DNA of 64,000 nucleotides from Dichomitus squalens LYAD-421 SS1 (taxonomy: Eukaryota; Basidiomycota; Agaricomycetes; Polyporales; Polyporaceae). How positions within the stretch are numbered: the stretch's first letter is position 1; every line of letters starts with the position of its first letter. The DNA is taken from positions 1,573,163 to 1,637,162 of the forward strand of contig NW_006766883.1 in the NCBI RefSeq assembly GCF_000275845.1, written 5' to 3'. A model generated the notes under the pieces. That model was not told where the DNA came from and made no database searches. It saw only the letters and a program-made list of their open reading frames with translations. Both the position numbers and the translations under genes were made by a program. Shown here in pieces: positions 1 to 10,846 of the stretch.

Positions 1-11
1 GGCTTGCTGTC

Positions 12-2084
12 CTACGTAATGGATAAATTTTCGCGATGTGAGTTGATCGTCGAAGCACACACCTTTGACGCCGATGTTGACTGGGTCAGATCGGGAGTAC
101 TACCCCGGGTCTGACCATCCTTACGCGGAGCAGGGGCCTGCAGGACCTGGGCGGCCGTGGGCCCAGAGTATCCAGGAGTCGTCGTGCCATTGGAACTGGC
201 ACGAGAGGACGGGACGCCGCCAAGGACAGGGAACTCATCCGCGTTCGGGACGCGTTGAGGTTTGGGCGCCCCAAGCCTTCTGTCCGGCCGTGGACCGTTG
301 GCGAGATGGCCGTTGGGCTTGAATGGCGGACGGCCCTTCTGACCAGGCTCAGCCGATTGCGATCGGCTAGAATCAGATGTACTCGTGCCAGTACCATTCC
401 GGGCATGAATCGATGCCTTGTCCTTCAAAATATTATGAGCCCGCGTCAAGATACAGGATAAACGCTATAACATACATCCTGTGTCGTCATGGCGGCAAAC
501 TTCTCCTCCAACGTGGCCACACCGTTCGCATAATAGGGAGGGCGTGGCCTATGACCTCCCCGCACGGAAAAATGGGGCGCATGGTGGCCGCCCGGCCCTT
601 CTGGAAGAATGTGGGGGAATCTGCAGTCATCCCTGCAGCGGCGGACATACGTGTGAGCACTCATGGATAGAAGGGGGTACAAGAAACACGTACCCGTTCC
701 TACAGCGTCCCGAAGGGAAGAACAAGCAAGGAGGCTTGCCTCCACGACCACCGAACGATGGTCTACGGGCACCGCCGCGCCGATGATGAGCCATTTCCCT
801 GTTGATCGGCCCTGGGATATAGCCATCCGTCTGCTGCTGGCCATGTATGGGTGACCTAGGAGAAACGACATCCGCTGTGTCGCCGTTGGGGTCACCTTGC
901 GGTGCGTATTGAGGAGGAATGGCATATTGTGGCGCGACGCCCTGCCCGTTCGGTGACATGGGAGGGTACATGCCCGGCGGTGGCGACTGGACCGTCGGGC
1001 TTGTCTGAAGAGGTGGCAGTGGAGGGACGTGGCCAGGAATCGGCACTGGTGCAGGGTGGCCATACGTTGGAGAAACGGGCGAAACGACACCATACGGTAC
1101 GGGTGGCTGTCCGTTAGAAGGACTGAAAGGCCCTTGTACTGGAGACATTACGTCCGAACCAGACGCAGTATGCCCAAAGGGAGGAGGAGACATAGGGTTC
1201 TGAGTGCCATTGGGCGAAGCACCGTACGGACCAGGAACAGGGTAATAGGTCGGGGGAGGGTACGGGCCAGGGTTCATGGGATCGTAAGGCGCAGAGTACT
1301 GCGCAGGCGGCGGAAGCGGCCCTTGCATATACGGGCTCTGTGGGTGGGCAAACATGCACGAGGAACCGTACCGGCACGCGGGATAGTATCGGCACGGGAT
1401 CATGCGAGCTACTTCCGGGGGAGGGAGGTGTCCCAGACCGTTCGGGTTTTGGTCGGTTGGCATGTGTGGGGGAGGGACATAGTAGGGTACCTGACCATCT
1501 GGCATCATGGGAGGTGGTACATGCATGGGAGGATAGTAGTAGGCACCAGGAGGTGGCGGGTAGAAGCCGGCGGAGGCCGGATCGACATTGCTGGCATCAA
1601 GTGGCTGCTGGTCCTGAGGGTACGCAGCCTCCGGCTGTACCGCAGGCGACTGCCCCAGTTTACCCTTTGCTGTAGCGAGTAGGTCAAGGATCACTAGGTC
1701 CGAAGTGTATGATTCCGGGGGGCCTTGGCTGGAACTGTTCGTGGGATCGGCACCTACGGAACGCATCACAATATAAATCCGACCGCATGAACGATGCAGT
1801 GGCGAAGCCGAATGGCGCGTACCTTTGTCAAGGAGAATTCGTACGACCTCTACGTGTCCGTTTTTTACAGCCTCGATGAGGGGAGTGACGCCGGTGAAAT
1901 CTTATGACAATACGTGTCAAAATATGGAATGTCTTGGAGCACACGATGCACGAAGGAAATATGAGTATATGCTGCTCTCACACGTACCTTTGACCTCGAT
2001 GTCTACCGGGGTAGCGTCTTTCAGAAGTTCGGTGAGGTTCTCGAGATTTCCTTCAGAAGACGCCTTCCAGAGCGGGGAGACCAT
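12..2084 (-). CDS. Ankyrin-repeat and CCCH zinc-finger protein
   Basis: Predicted RNA-binding regulator of about 600 aa. Exons 2084-1988, 1900-1823, 1753-694, 632-476, 422-12 (1,803 nt, in frame). The N-terminus holds two ankyrin-like repeats (VSPLWKASSEGNLENLTELL, then GVTPLIEAVKNGHVEVVRIL followed by LLDKGADP). A long Pro/Tyr/Gly-rich linker carries two cysteine/histidine fingers: CRYYPACRYGSSCMFAH, and a second one, CLFFPSGRC then DDCRFPH, that is only completed by splicing out 633-693. The C-terminus is Ser/Thr/Asn-rich and disordered. The ankyrin-then-CCCH order resembles plant tandem zinc-finger proteins; a role in mRNA binding or turnover is inferred. The start is the ATG directly before the first repeat. 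The name of the fungal orthologue is not known to me. Confidence 0.82.
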
Positions 2085-2561
2085 GATGAATGCAGCACGG
2101 TTTAAAGAACGGGTGAGCCGAAAGCGATGCGGGCGGGCGGACGATGCGGAGGAGCGGAGAGGATGTGGCAGGAGACAAACTTTAGCTCGCGGTCGGTGGC
2201 CAACGTCCAAGAATTTTGAACGAGAAACCGGGGCACGGGAAGCAGCCACATCCGCCACTGCGCTCACTCGGAAAAAATTGGATTAGATAATCGCGCTCTG
2301 ATTATCAGTCCGGATATAGCAGGTCTCCTCGTTCGACTGGGTTCGACCACGTCTCTCATCTGATTCCCCGGCCCAGCCAACCGTGTCCCGCCCGTTTTCC
2401 GCCCACGGAACGCCTCCAGCCCGCCTCGTCATCCGTGATGCGTAGTTGCAGTCATATATGTTTCGTGTACCATCCATTACGTTCTTCTAGGTACATTACT
2501 GTATGGTATCCACTTCGGAGCAGAGGGTCAAGTGTATGTTACTTCTATCGCGGAGTTCACC
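2085..2561. other. Intergenic, no gene seen
   Basis: Lies between the ankyrin/CCCH start and the GPD stop, both on the minus strand. It should hold the promoter of the former and the 3' end of the latter. No coding exon, RNA gene or repeat is evident. Confidence 0.6.
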
Positions 2562-4183
2562 TCACACTTGCGCTTCCAATCCCAGCTTCTTCAACAGCCG
2601 TTGAGCAGGCTTCCCACCCTCAACTGACAAGTCCAGCTCTCGGTTCGGGGGAAGTGAAAGCAGCTCGTTCGCCCGTTCCGCAACGTCTCGACCTGCCGTT
2701 CGCTCTCAGTGAGTACAACGTCCGCCACAATCGGAACAATCCGCAAACCTTCGTATAGCACATCGTAGATCTGCGCCAACATCAGCGGGCAGACAGCATA
2801 CGAGCTATGGCACGGTACTCACCCCGGCTGCTATTTGCGCTTTCACACCAAGCTCATCGACGACCGCCTTCAGGGCCTTGGCTGTCGTGACACCTTCTGC
2901 GACACTGCCCAGCGTCTTGATGATGTGATCGAGCTTCTCGCCTTGCCCCAGTCGATAGCCCACAGTGTAGTTGCGACTCGTCTTGGAGCTACATGTAAGG
3001 AACAAGTCTCCGACACCTGCCAGCGTCAGGAATGTTAACGGGGAAGCACCGTAGGCCGTGCCAATTCTAGTCATTTCAGCGAGCCCTCTCGTGATCAGCA
3101 CTTCAAGCAGCACGTTATATAGGCTCATTCCCGTGGAGATAGCACAGAACTTACTTGCTCGGGCGTTGTTCTCAAAGCCCAATCCAGCAGCGATTCCAGC
3201 AGCGATCGCATACACGTTCTTCAGAGCCCCAGCCAACTCAACGCCAATGGGGTCATTGCCGGTGTAGCTGCGCTTCTACGTTACGTCCGTCGACCGTAAA
3301 GCAGCTGTTCGACTCACCACCGGAACCATGGCTGATGGAACAGCTGAGACGCCTTCTCCGCGTGTTCTGGCGACAGAGATACCACCGAGACAGACGTGGG
3401 TTGTCTTTTGACAACTAGCGCATGCTAAGAAGGCTGTAGTGCCGCACAACATGCCACTCACTTTCTTTCGCAAATGACGGGCCGGACTAATAATGGGAGC
3501 ACTCAATGAAGTGTAATGCGTGGACATGCCCGACTGCTTACGATGAAAGTTGCGACCTTCGCGATCTCAGGGCCACATGTGTCCGCGATGATCTCAAGGG
3601 TCAGCGCACGCGTTCTGATCTCTATCCCCTTATTGACGAAGATGAGCAAGGGAACTTTCCCGCCCTCGAGGGTAGGCTTCAATTTAGTGAGCGTCTCCCT
3701 GTCGCGAAAGGTAATTGTTGGTTGAACGTTCCCACTACACGACTGCTGCCTATGGATTCACCTGACACCCTCCGTGGGTATGGCAAAGAGAAGGACGTCC
3801 ATACTCTGTATCATCTCTGCCGAGGGAAATTCGGGGCCTACTGCGGTGATAGACTCTGCGAATGGATGGTCCTGGAGCACCTCCGGGTTCCGGTGGTATT
3901 GGTTAAAGTGCTTCACAAGGTTTTCTGAGCGCGACCACATATGGACGACGTGCGAGGAGTCGTCCAGGTGGTCCGCAAGGCAGCTGCCAAAGTTTCCTGC
4001 ACCGAAGACGAGCACCTTGGACCTCTGGCCATTTTGCTGGTGCGGGAGCATCCTGAAGCCTGTGGGAGAGACGAGACGGGTCCTGAAACGTACGTGTGGT
4101 CCGTGAGGGATGCGCATGGATAGCAGAGACGGTCGACGAGCAGAGAATCTGAAGGTTGCAGTCAAAGCAGAGGCGAGAAGCAT
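2562..4183 (-). CDS. NAD-dependent glycerol-3-phosphate dehydrogenase
   Basis: Reduces dihydroxyacetone phosphate to glycerol 3-phosphate for lipid synthesis, redox balance and osmotic glycerol. Eight exons: 4183-3762, 3698-3542, 3486-3462, 3414-3318, 3267-3155, 3100-2823, 2770-2749, 2692-2562. Seen: Rossmann motif [30 protein letters not shown] (partly on a 25-nt exon), the catalytic-lysine segment [26 protein letters not shown] and GVGDLFLTC; the end matches GpsA-type enzymes (YDVLYEGRD). About 414 aa from the first ATG. Starts at 4117 or 4051 (370 aa) would also be in frame. The extra N-terminus ([20 protein letters not shown]...) is Arg/Ser/Leu-rich without acidic residues and looks like a mitochondrial presequence. 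The family call is firm; the start is not. Confidence 0.92.
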
Positions 4184-4669
4184 ACGGCAAGAACTAAGGT
4201 TGCAGCCACGAGGTTTACGTCGTTGGGGCACTGGGGCAGCGACGAGGCACCGCCTGGGAGAGCACGAGGAGTGATATGAGCGCGTTGAACGTGATTTCCA
4301 CTCGAGTGCGACTTCCTACTTATTTCCCCCGTCGGCCAACAGTTGTTGTATACGGGCGACGAGACGCGGATGTGCGATTGTCGTAGGACGCGTCGAGCGT
4401 CGAGACGAAGACGATCGCAGCAACCTTGCCGAGCTCCGAGGGCGTAACACGTGGGAAAATGGACAATGCTCCGAGCTCCTGTGGCCGCGGCGCTAGCGCA
4501 GCGTCGCAGTGCAGTGCTTGTCCACTCGAGCTCCAACTGGCCAACGTGCAACACAAGTTGTTTCCTCTCCTCCGTCTACTATCTGCTACTTTTCGTCCTC
4601 GCCTACGTCGCTCATTTTTGTCTCTATACCCTATCCGTCGCCTGGTATCCTTATTCCTCAACGTAAACA
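4184..4669. promoter_or_regulatory. Divergent promoter region, GPD / SED5
   Basis: A 486-bp gap between two divergently transcribed genes, so it must hold both promoters. Pyrimidine-rich tracts precede the SED5 start. No specific operator or element could be identified by eye. Confidence 0.5.
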
Positions 4670-6064
4670 ATGCCCGTCCAAGACCGCACCAACGAGTTCC
4701 GCGCGTGCGTCGAGTCCATACGCAGCCGGTCCTCCGTCCCCGCGCGAGGTACAGCACAGCAGAAGCAGCGGCTGTTACAGCAGAGCAAGAGTGGAGGGAG
4801 CAAGTCGGAGTTCACGAGGATGGCGTCTGCTATCGGGAAGGATATTAGCAGCACGACAATCAAGCTGGGGAAATTGGCCCAACGTAAGCTCGCCCTCTAC
4901 GCTGTACATGGCTCATGCTAAATAGTATACAGTCGCCAAGCGCAAAACGCTCTTCGATGATAGACCCGTGGAGATCAGCGTACGTCTGTTTGAGTCTTCC
5001 CTTCGCGAGACTCTGTTTCTGAATGCGTTCACATGCATAGGAACTTACCTACATTATCAAACAAGACATTGCCAATATCAACAAGCAGATTGCCCAGCTG
5101 CAAGCGTATGTCAAAGAGCGCAAAGCTCAGAGTGCCAAGTCTCCAGAGGGGAAGCAGTTAGAGGAGCATAATCACAACGTTGTCATGCTGCTGCAAAGCA
5201 AGCTTGCGGATACCAGCATGACGTTCAAGGATGTGCTGGAGATCAGGACGCAGGTGCCTCCAATATATCGTATGTACCCGCATATATACTCATGTCCGCC
5301 TCGACATTGCAGAACATGAAAGAGTCCAAGGACCGGACCGAGCAGTTCATGCACTCCACGTCAGCAGCAGCCAGTCAGGCACCGCCAAGTAAACACTATC
5401 CTCTATCTCGCCCGCATAGGTCCGCACGTGCTGAATGCTCCACTACAGGTTCGCTGCTCTATGGGAATGCACAGCGTCATGACCCAATGGGTGACGGAAG
5501 CACATTCGGCCAGTCGCGCCTGGACACCAAAGGCAAGGGACGTGCGACGCCACAGAACGGCGACATCCTCGCGCTCGACCTCCACTCCGCGGAGGAAGGC
5601 ACCGCGGCACCACACGGCGATGCGTTCATGCAGATGCAACTGGTTGAGCAGCAGGTGCGTTATCTTTTGCCCCGCGAATGAACCTCGTGCACCATATGGT
5701 GTACTGACATGGCGCGTACTATTTACAGGACAGCTATATTCAGACGCGCTCAACCGCCATCGAGTCCATCGAGTCAACGATTGCAGAGCTCGGTCAGATC
5801 TTCACCCAGCTTGCTCAGATGGTGGCCGAGCAACGGGAGACCGTGCAGCGCATTGACGCAGATACCGTCGACATTGCATCTAACGTCAGCGGAGCGCAGC
5901 GAGAGCTGCTCAAGTACTACGCTAGTATCTCGAGCAATCGCTGGCTCATGCTAAAGGTGTTTGGCGTGCTGATCGTTTTCGTAAGTCTGTCGTGACTTGT
6001 ACGCTGTGCAACAGGAAACTAATGTCGTCGTGTGCAGTTCCTTATCTTCATCCTTGTCTCATGA
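4670..6064 (+). CDS. SED5: Syntaxin-5 / Sed5 Qa-SNARE
   Basis: Golgi Qa-SNARE for ER-Golgi and intra-Golgi fusion. Seven exons: 4670-4883, 4933-4979, 5041-5253, 5313-5388, 5449-5654, 5729-5980, 6038-6064; 344 aa. The N-terminal peptide MPVQDRTNEFRACV carries the DRT-x-EF signature through which syntaxin 5 binds the SM protein Sly1. It is followed by KSEFTRMASAIGKDI and an Habc region (ELTYIIKQDIANINKQIAQL). The SNARE helix (ESIESTIAELGQIFTQLAQM) has the central Q layer, and the protein ends in one hydrophobic tail anchor with almost no lumenal residues, as expected. The last exon encodes only the end of the membrane anchor. Confidence 0.95.
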
Positions 6065-6202
6065 TTCGGGCTGGCCCGCGTATGTTTATGTTCAGATAAT
6101 AGGTCCCATGGACATTTAGGAGATAGAGCAGCTAGATTCCCACCGCGATGTTACGCATGCAAGAGAAAACAGCCGTGCTCGTCGAAACCAGCATATAGCA
6201 AA

Positions 6203-7408
6203 TTACCCGACAGGAATTGCGTTCACGCCAGTACCGAGCGGTTTTGGCGGCCGCTTCTTGCCCTTCTTGTTTCCCCGTTTCTTTCCTGCAGGTGCCTCGT
6301 CCGTCTCTTCTGGAATAGACCATGTCCGCTGCTTCAACGGTACCTGCTCAACGCCTGAGGTTGCCGAATACCGCTGTGGTCGCTCCAGTTGAACTTCCTC
6401 ACGCTCGCCCGCTCCCTCTGCGCCCTCATCTTCACCCTCTGCGTTCTTCTTTCCAGAGCGACGCGTAAGCAACTGCTTCTTCTACGAGAACGGTCAGTGA
6501 TTGCCAGCGACAAACTAGTCTGGGTACATACCCTCTGGTCATGTAGCCCCTTGTTCCGCTGCTTGACTTTCTCTAGTCGATGCTCGCTGTTTCCGCCTCC
6601 ACCTGCTGTGAGCTCGACGTTGATTTTGCGCCCTTCCAATTCTGACTGGTGCAACTTCAAGCCTTGCTGAAGCGCGTTCCGATGTTTGAATTCAACAAAT
6701 GCGAAGCCTTTCGATTTGACTGAGGGCTTTGAGGTAGCGGAGGGCTTTGGCGTCATAAGACGAACAGTGGGAGGAGGATCTAAGTGAATGTAAGACAGAC
6801 GAGCGCGCGGATAAAACGAGTTGGTGTGTACGTACCACACTTCGAGAAGTGCTGCTCTACCGCTTCCTTCGTCGTGGTATACTTGAGATTGCCTGCCCGC
6901 TATGGCATAAGAATCACGGTTAGAGACCCTCAAGCACGTCCAACGACGTACCGACAAACAATATGAACTTTGGCTTCCGTGTCTTGCCCGCGCCCTCTGC
7001 GTCCTCCCCAACATCCACCGCATCGCCATCCGCTCCCTTCCGCTTCTTCTTCGCCTTGTCTTTAGGAGCTGCGCACTCCGTCTCTTTCTCTAGCACTTCA
7101 ACGATCCCTTCGTCCCGTTTCCTCTTTTTCCCCTTCCCCTTCTCCCTTCCGTCTTCTGCCCCAGACCTGCCCTCGACCTTCGCACTTCCCTTCACCACAT
7201 CCTTGGGAGGTCCCACTTCAGCTTCAGAACTAGCACCCTCATCTGCCAGGAGAAGGGCTGCATCAGCACGGTCCTGGTCTTCCTCGACAGGTATATCGCG
7301 GTCCAAGTCGTCGAAGCTTTTCGCCTTGCCCTTCCCTTTGCCCTTGCCGCGATCCCGGAAGGCGAGTGCCTTCTTCTGCTTCTTGGTGAGTTTCGGAGCT
7401 GAGCTCAT
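6203..7408 (-). CDS. Nucleolar RRM protein, Nop6-like
   Basis: Predicted small-subunit ribosome biogenesis factor, 346 aa. Exons 7408-6952, 6892-6836, 6779-6532, 6481-6203. The first ~130 residues are charged, with Lys/Arg-rich nuclear-signal-like stretches (KKRKRDEG, KAKKKRKG). One RRM follows: RNP2-like KFILFVGNLKY and RNP1-like SKGFAFVEF. Directly after it comes the family hallmark NVELTAGGGG followed by a basic helix (HRLEKVKQRNKGL). The tail is again Lys-rich (KKRGNKKGKKRPPKPLG). The order acidic/basic N-terminus, RRM, ELTAGGGG, basic tail is that of yeast Nop6, which acts in 18S rRNA maturation. Its stop lies 138 bp from the convergent SED5 stop. Confidence 0.85.
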
Positions 7409-7880
7409 CCTCGAGGAATTGAGAAGTAGCGTTTGTTTACGACCGTGGCACAAGTATGCGAGATTCCGAATGCAATCTGAAGGGCTGTCCGGGACCAGGA
7501 GAGACTCCGAAGGATGCAGGGGATGAACGATCGAGACGCAAAAATGCTTCACACGCAAATGCTTGCACCTACTTAGATTCTGTACACGGTCCACGTGATC
7601 GATCTCCTGCGGGCAAGCGCGGGACACACCATGGAAATTACATGTCGGAACTGTGCAATGAATGTAGAGATGTGGCTACAAGGAAATGACGACAAGCGAG
7701 GAAAGCAACACGACAAGACGTACAATATCAGATGTGCAAAATTCCAGTACAGACACAACAAAATAGTACACTTCTAGGTCTATTGTGACCGTCCCCAGTT
7801 GTATATAGCGCGTACGCGGTCGGAGTGAACGAGAACCGCGCTCAGGAGGAATGATGATACCTGACACAGCATGTATTTCG
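7409..7880. other. Intergenic, no gene seen
   Basis: Gap between the NOP6-like start and the UBC12 stop (both minus strand). No exon, repeat or RNA gene is evident; it should carry the NOP6-like promoter. Confidence 0.6.
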
Positions 7881-8715
7881 TTACGGTATGACCTTGTTGT
7901 ACTGCACGCCCTTGATGCTGCCTCCCCGCATGGAGACCTTTACGTTGTAGACGAATTGTTCACGGTTGCGCTTAAGCTCCTCTGCCGCTTCTATTCAATG
8001 TAGAGAGACCTAAGGACCCGTTATCATAAAACGTCGAGCGAATACACGCACCCTTGTTCAAAGGATCATCTGCATTCGGTTCGAGGAAGAGATACTGAAG
8101 TCCGACCATAACGGAATTCAGGTTCAGAACCGGCTTCCAATCTTCTCGGAGGATGTTCAAGCAAACGTTGCCCTCGAGGTCTACATTGGGGTGGTAGATC
8201 TTTGCCAGACGAGGAAAAGTGGCGTGGATGAGGACTTCTTTAGGGTGTGGAATACAGCTGAGATACGTACCACCTGCTTGCACTTCACCTTTGGAGGCTC
8301 GTGAGGGTAATTCGCGTTGATGTTGAAGGAAAACTCAAAAGAGCCCCCCTTGTACATGCCTAGCGCTCTTTTGTCAGAATACACGACGTACGCCACCTGG
8401 GCAAGGGTACGTACCCTCATCTGGGGTGATGATGAGCTCGAAGTTTAGGATATCAGCTTCATCGGCGAACTTCGTCTGCATCGTTGAGGGAAGGTCGAGT
8501 TCGGTCAGATCTGTATGTAGACCATGTCTCAGGTTCAAGTGGGACGCTGAACTGAAGTATAATCAAGGGCGCACCCTTCTGTACCCGAATCTGCGCCGCA
8601 CTCGTCTTTGGCCGCTTCTTCGCGGCCTGGTCTTCATTCTTCTTCATGCTCCAGATCTAGCAGACTGGTCAAGATAACCGCATAGTTTAGAATGATCATC
8701 ACGTACCTTGATCAT
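7881..8715 (-). CDS. UBC12: NEDD8-conjugating enzyme Ubc12
   Basis: E2 that transfers NEDD8/Rub1 to cullins. Six exons: 8715-8707, 8656-8575, 8510-8415, 8359-8271, 8199-8052, 7990-7881; 177 aa, the normal length. Exon 1 is only 9 nt (MIK) and splices to [20 protein letters not shown], giving the Ubc12-specific N-terminal extension that docks on the NEDD8 E1. Core motifs: [41 protein letters not shown] with the catalytic Cys in GNVCLNIL, and [20 protein letters not shown]. The HPN tripeptide is intact. An active enzyme is expected. Confidence 0.96.
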
Positions 8716-9010
8716 CTTGGCAGTTGGTAGGAAGTGGTGGTCTGCGGGGAGGAGTGGCTGGTATGAATGCGGCGTGTGCAAGGATCAGCAAGGTTAATGA
8801 AGGGAGACTGGCGCCCTCTTGCCGTGCCGTCTATACTCGGCTCACGTGAGCAACGGGACGTCGTGATCCAGATTTAGCAGCTGTTGATCTACTGCCGCGC
8901 GACACAGGTAACCTATCCTGTTCACGGAGCCGTCAGTTTATCTCACTGCCTCTCATCTCCGCCTTCCAGGAAAACCATACGATAGCCTGATACATCGGCG
9001 CTGTATACCA

Positions 9011-10496
9011 ATGGCAGACGCGACCTTGCCCATCATTAACCTGGATGTTTTCGTTGCTTCTCCCGAATCTGAAGCAGCGCTGAAAGAGTGCAAGAAAGTG
9101 CGTGAGTGGGTCAGAAAGAGCACGGGTTGGCTTGGACTTATGAGTATCCTTTTCAATATTAATAGGCAGCGGATGCGCTGATAACTTACGGAGCACTGCT
9201 TTTGCACGACTCCCGTGTCTCAGAGGAAGATAACAACGCCTTTCTCGACCTGATCGAGGACTATTTCGCCCAGCCCGAGGAAACCTTGAAGAAGGATGAA
9301 CAACCGGAGCTTGGGTACCAGGTATACCAAGGAAAACATAAAGTACAGTTGAGGTATCCTAATACGCCTATACAGGTTGGCGTGACGCTCGAAAATACGG
9401 AGAAACCCAAGTGCGCGGTGGATGAGCCCTGCCTCAAGGTCATCGCCCGCCTAGACCCAGCCGAGCGGCCTCTGGATATCACCGCGCACTCCCCGGATCC
9501 GAAATGCCGCTTTTTCTGGAAGATGAGCGAGAAGCCCCCATACGAGTCGCAGTACCCCGGGCTGAACGCTCCGAACGTCGTTCCCGAGGACGAAAACATC
9601 CGCGAACGCTGGACGCCGATTATGGAGAAGTGGGGCACCTCCATGAAGACCGCGTAAGCTGGATCTACATTTTACGAGATATAGCGATGACTGATATGCG
9701 CTGCAGAGTCGCCAACCTGTCTGAGATGGCCGCCGTCGGCCTCGGGCTCCCGAGGGAGACGTTCAAGGACGCAGGCAAATACGGGTGCGCACATGTCTGC
9801 ACCGCCTCGTCTCGTGACTATTGTTCTGACCACAACCTCTGCCAGCCCGCACCTCCTCGCTCCGACCGCATCGGACCTGAAGAAATACGGACAGAAGGAT
9901 ACCATCCTAGCCGGCTTTCACACGGATCTCAACTTCCTGACCATCCACGGCCGCTCTCGGTACCCTGGCCTGAACATCTGGGCGCGAAACTCTGGGAAAC
10001 GGATCCCGGTCAGATTCCCCGCGACGGGCCGATATCTGCTCGTCCAGGCCGGCAAGCAGCTCGAGCACCTCAGCGGAGGCCTCGTCAAGGCCGGATATCA
10101 CGAAGTCGTGGTGAACGACGCCACGCTTCAGGTGCGCTGTCGTCGGCCCTTTGGACAGCCGAGCCAACTAACCGTATGATCGGTTTTGTTCAGGCGATCG
10201 AGCGCAGGATGGCCGGGCATCCTGACCGCCCCCTCATCCGGATTTCGTCGACCTTCTTCTGGCACCTGTCTTCCGACTACGACCTGGCTCCGATCCCGGC
10301 ACTTCAGGAGCGGGCTCGTGCTCTCAGGGCGGACGCGATCACCCTCGGCAAGATCGACTTGGAGGAAGAGACCGCGTACGAGCCAATGAAAGTCGGCCAA
10401 CAGGTGATCAAGTGAGTGCTTTCGTTCCAACGACTCCAGGCTGCTCGTATTGACGTACTCAATAGCGAGCTAAAGCATATCGCTCTGATGGCGTAA
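9011..10496 (+). CDS. 2-oxoglutarate/Fe(II)-dependent oxygenase, IPNS-like
   Basis: Non-haem iron oxygenase of the isopenicillin-N-synthase-like group, 395 aa; substrate unknown. Exons 9011-9097, 9166-9653, 9707-9784, 9846-10131, 10194-10411, 10466-10496. The N-terminus (LPIINLDVF ... ALITYGALLLHDSRV) matches the DIOX_N region that opens these enzymes. The catalytic jelly-roll has the first iron ligands in GFHTDLNFLTIHG (HxD), then GLNIWARNSGKRIPV. The distal His is in KAGYHEVV, and the 2-oxoglutarate-type Arg/Ser pair is in RPLIRISS. It is divergent to UBC12 with about 295 bp between the starts. Fungal members include housekeeping and secondary-metabolite enzymes, and no biosynthetic cluster surrounds this one. 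Confidence 0.85.
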
Positions 10497-10846
10497 AAGC
10501 CAATCGTCGCAAGTCGAATGGGGACGCATGTATCATTTGTGCTTGTATATCAGGGTTGCCCAAGGTATCTCAGGGAGCTGGATTCACCATGTTGACTGTG
10601 TATTATCAAGCCTTGTCACAGCTATCACTACGACGTCGAAATCACCATCAAGCAAGGGTCTATGATTGCCTATAGCTACAGCACCGAGATGCGGAAGGGA
10701 GTTGAACCCAGGATATGATACAGTGAGAGGCCTCCGCGACGTGGTGAAGTCGCAGGCCAAATTCTACCTAGACTCCTCTTGCGGTAGCAGGGAGTGAATC
10801 TGAACGATGAAGCAAGCAGATGCACGGCCTATTCACGCGATGTCTC
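10497..10846. other. Convergent intergenic gap, no gene seen
   Basis: 350 bp between the stops of the oxygenase and ABZ1. It should hold two 3' ends; no coding sequence or repeat was recognised. Confidence 0.6.

Noticed and set aside
1029..1682. 217-codon plus-strand frame
   Set aside because: Arg/His/Val-rich shadow of the Pro/Tyr-rich ankyrin/CCCH exon.
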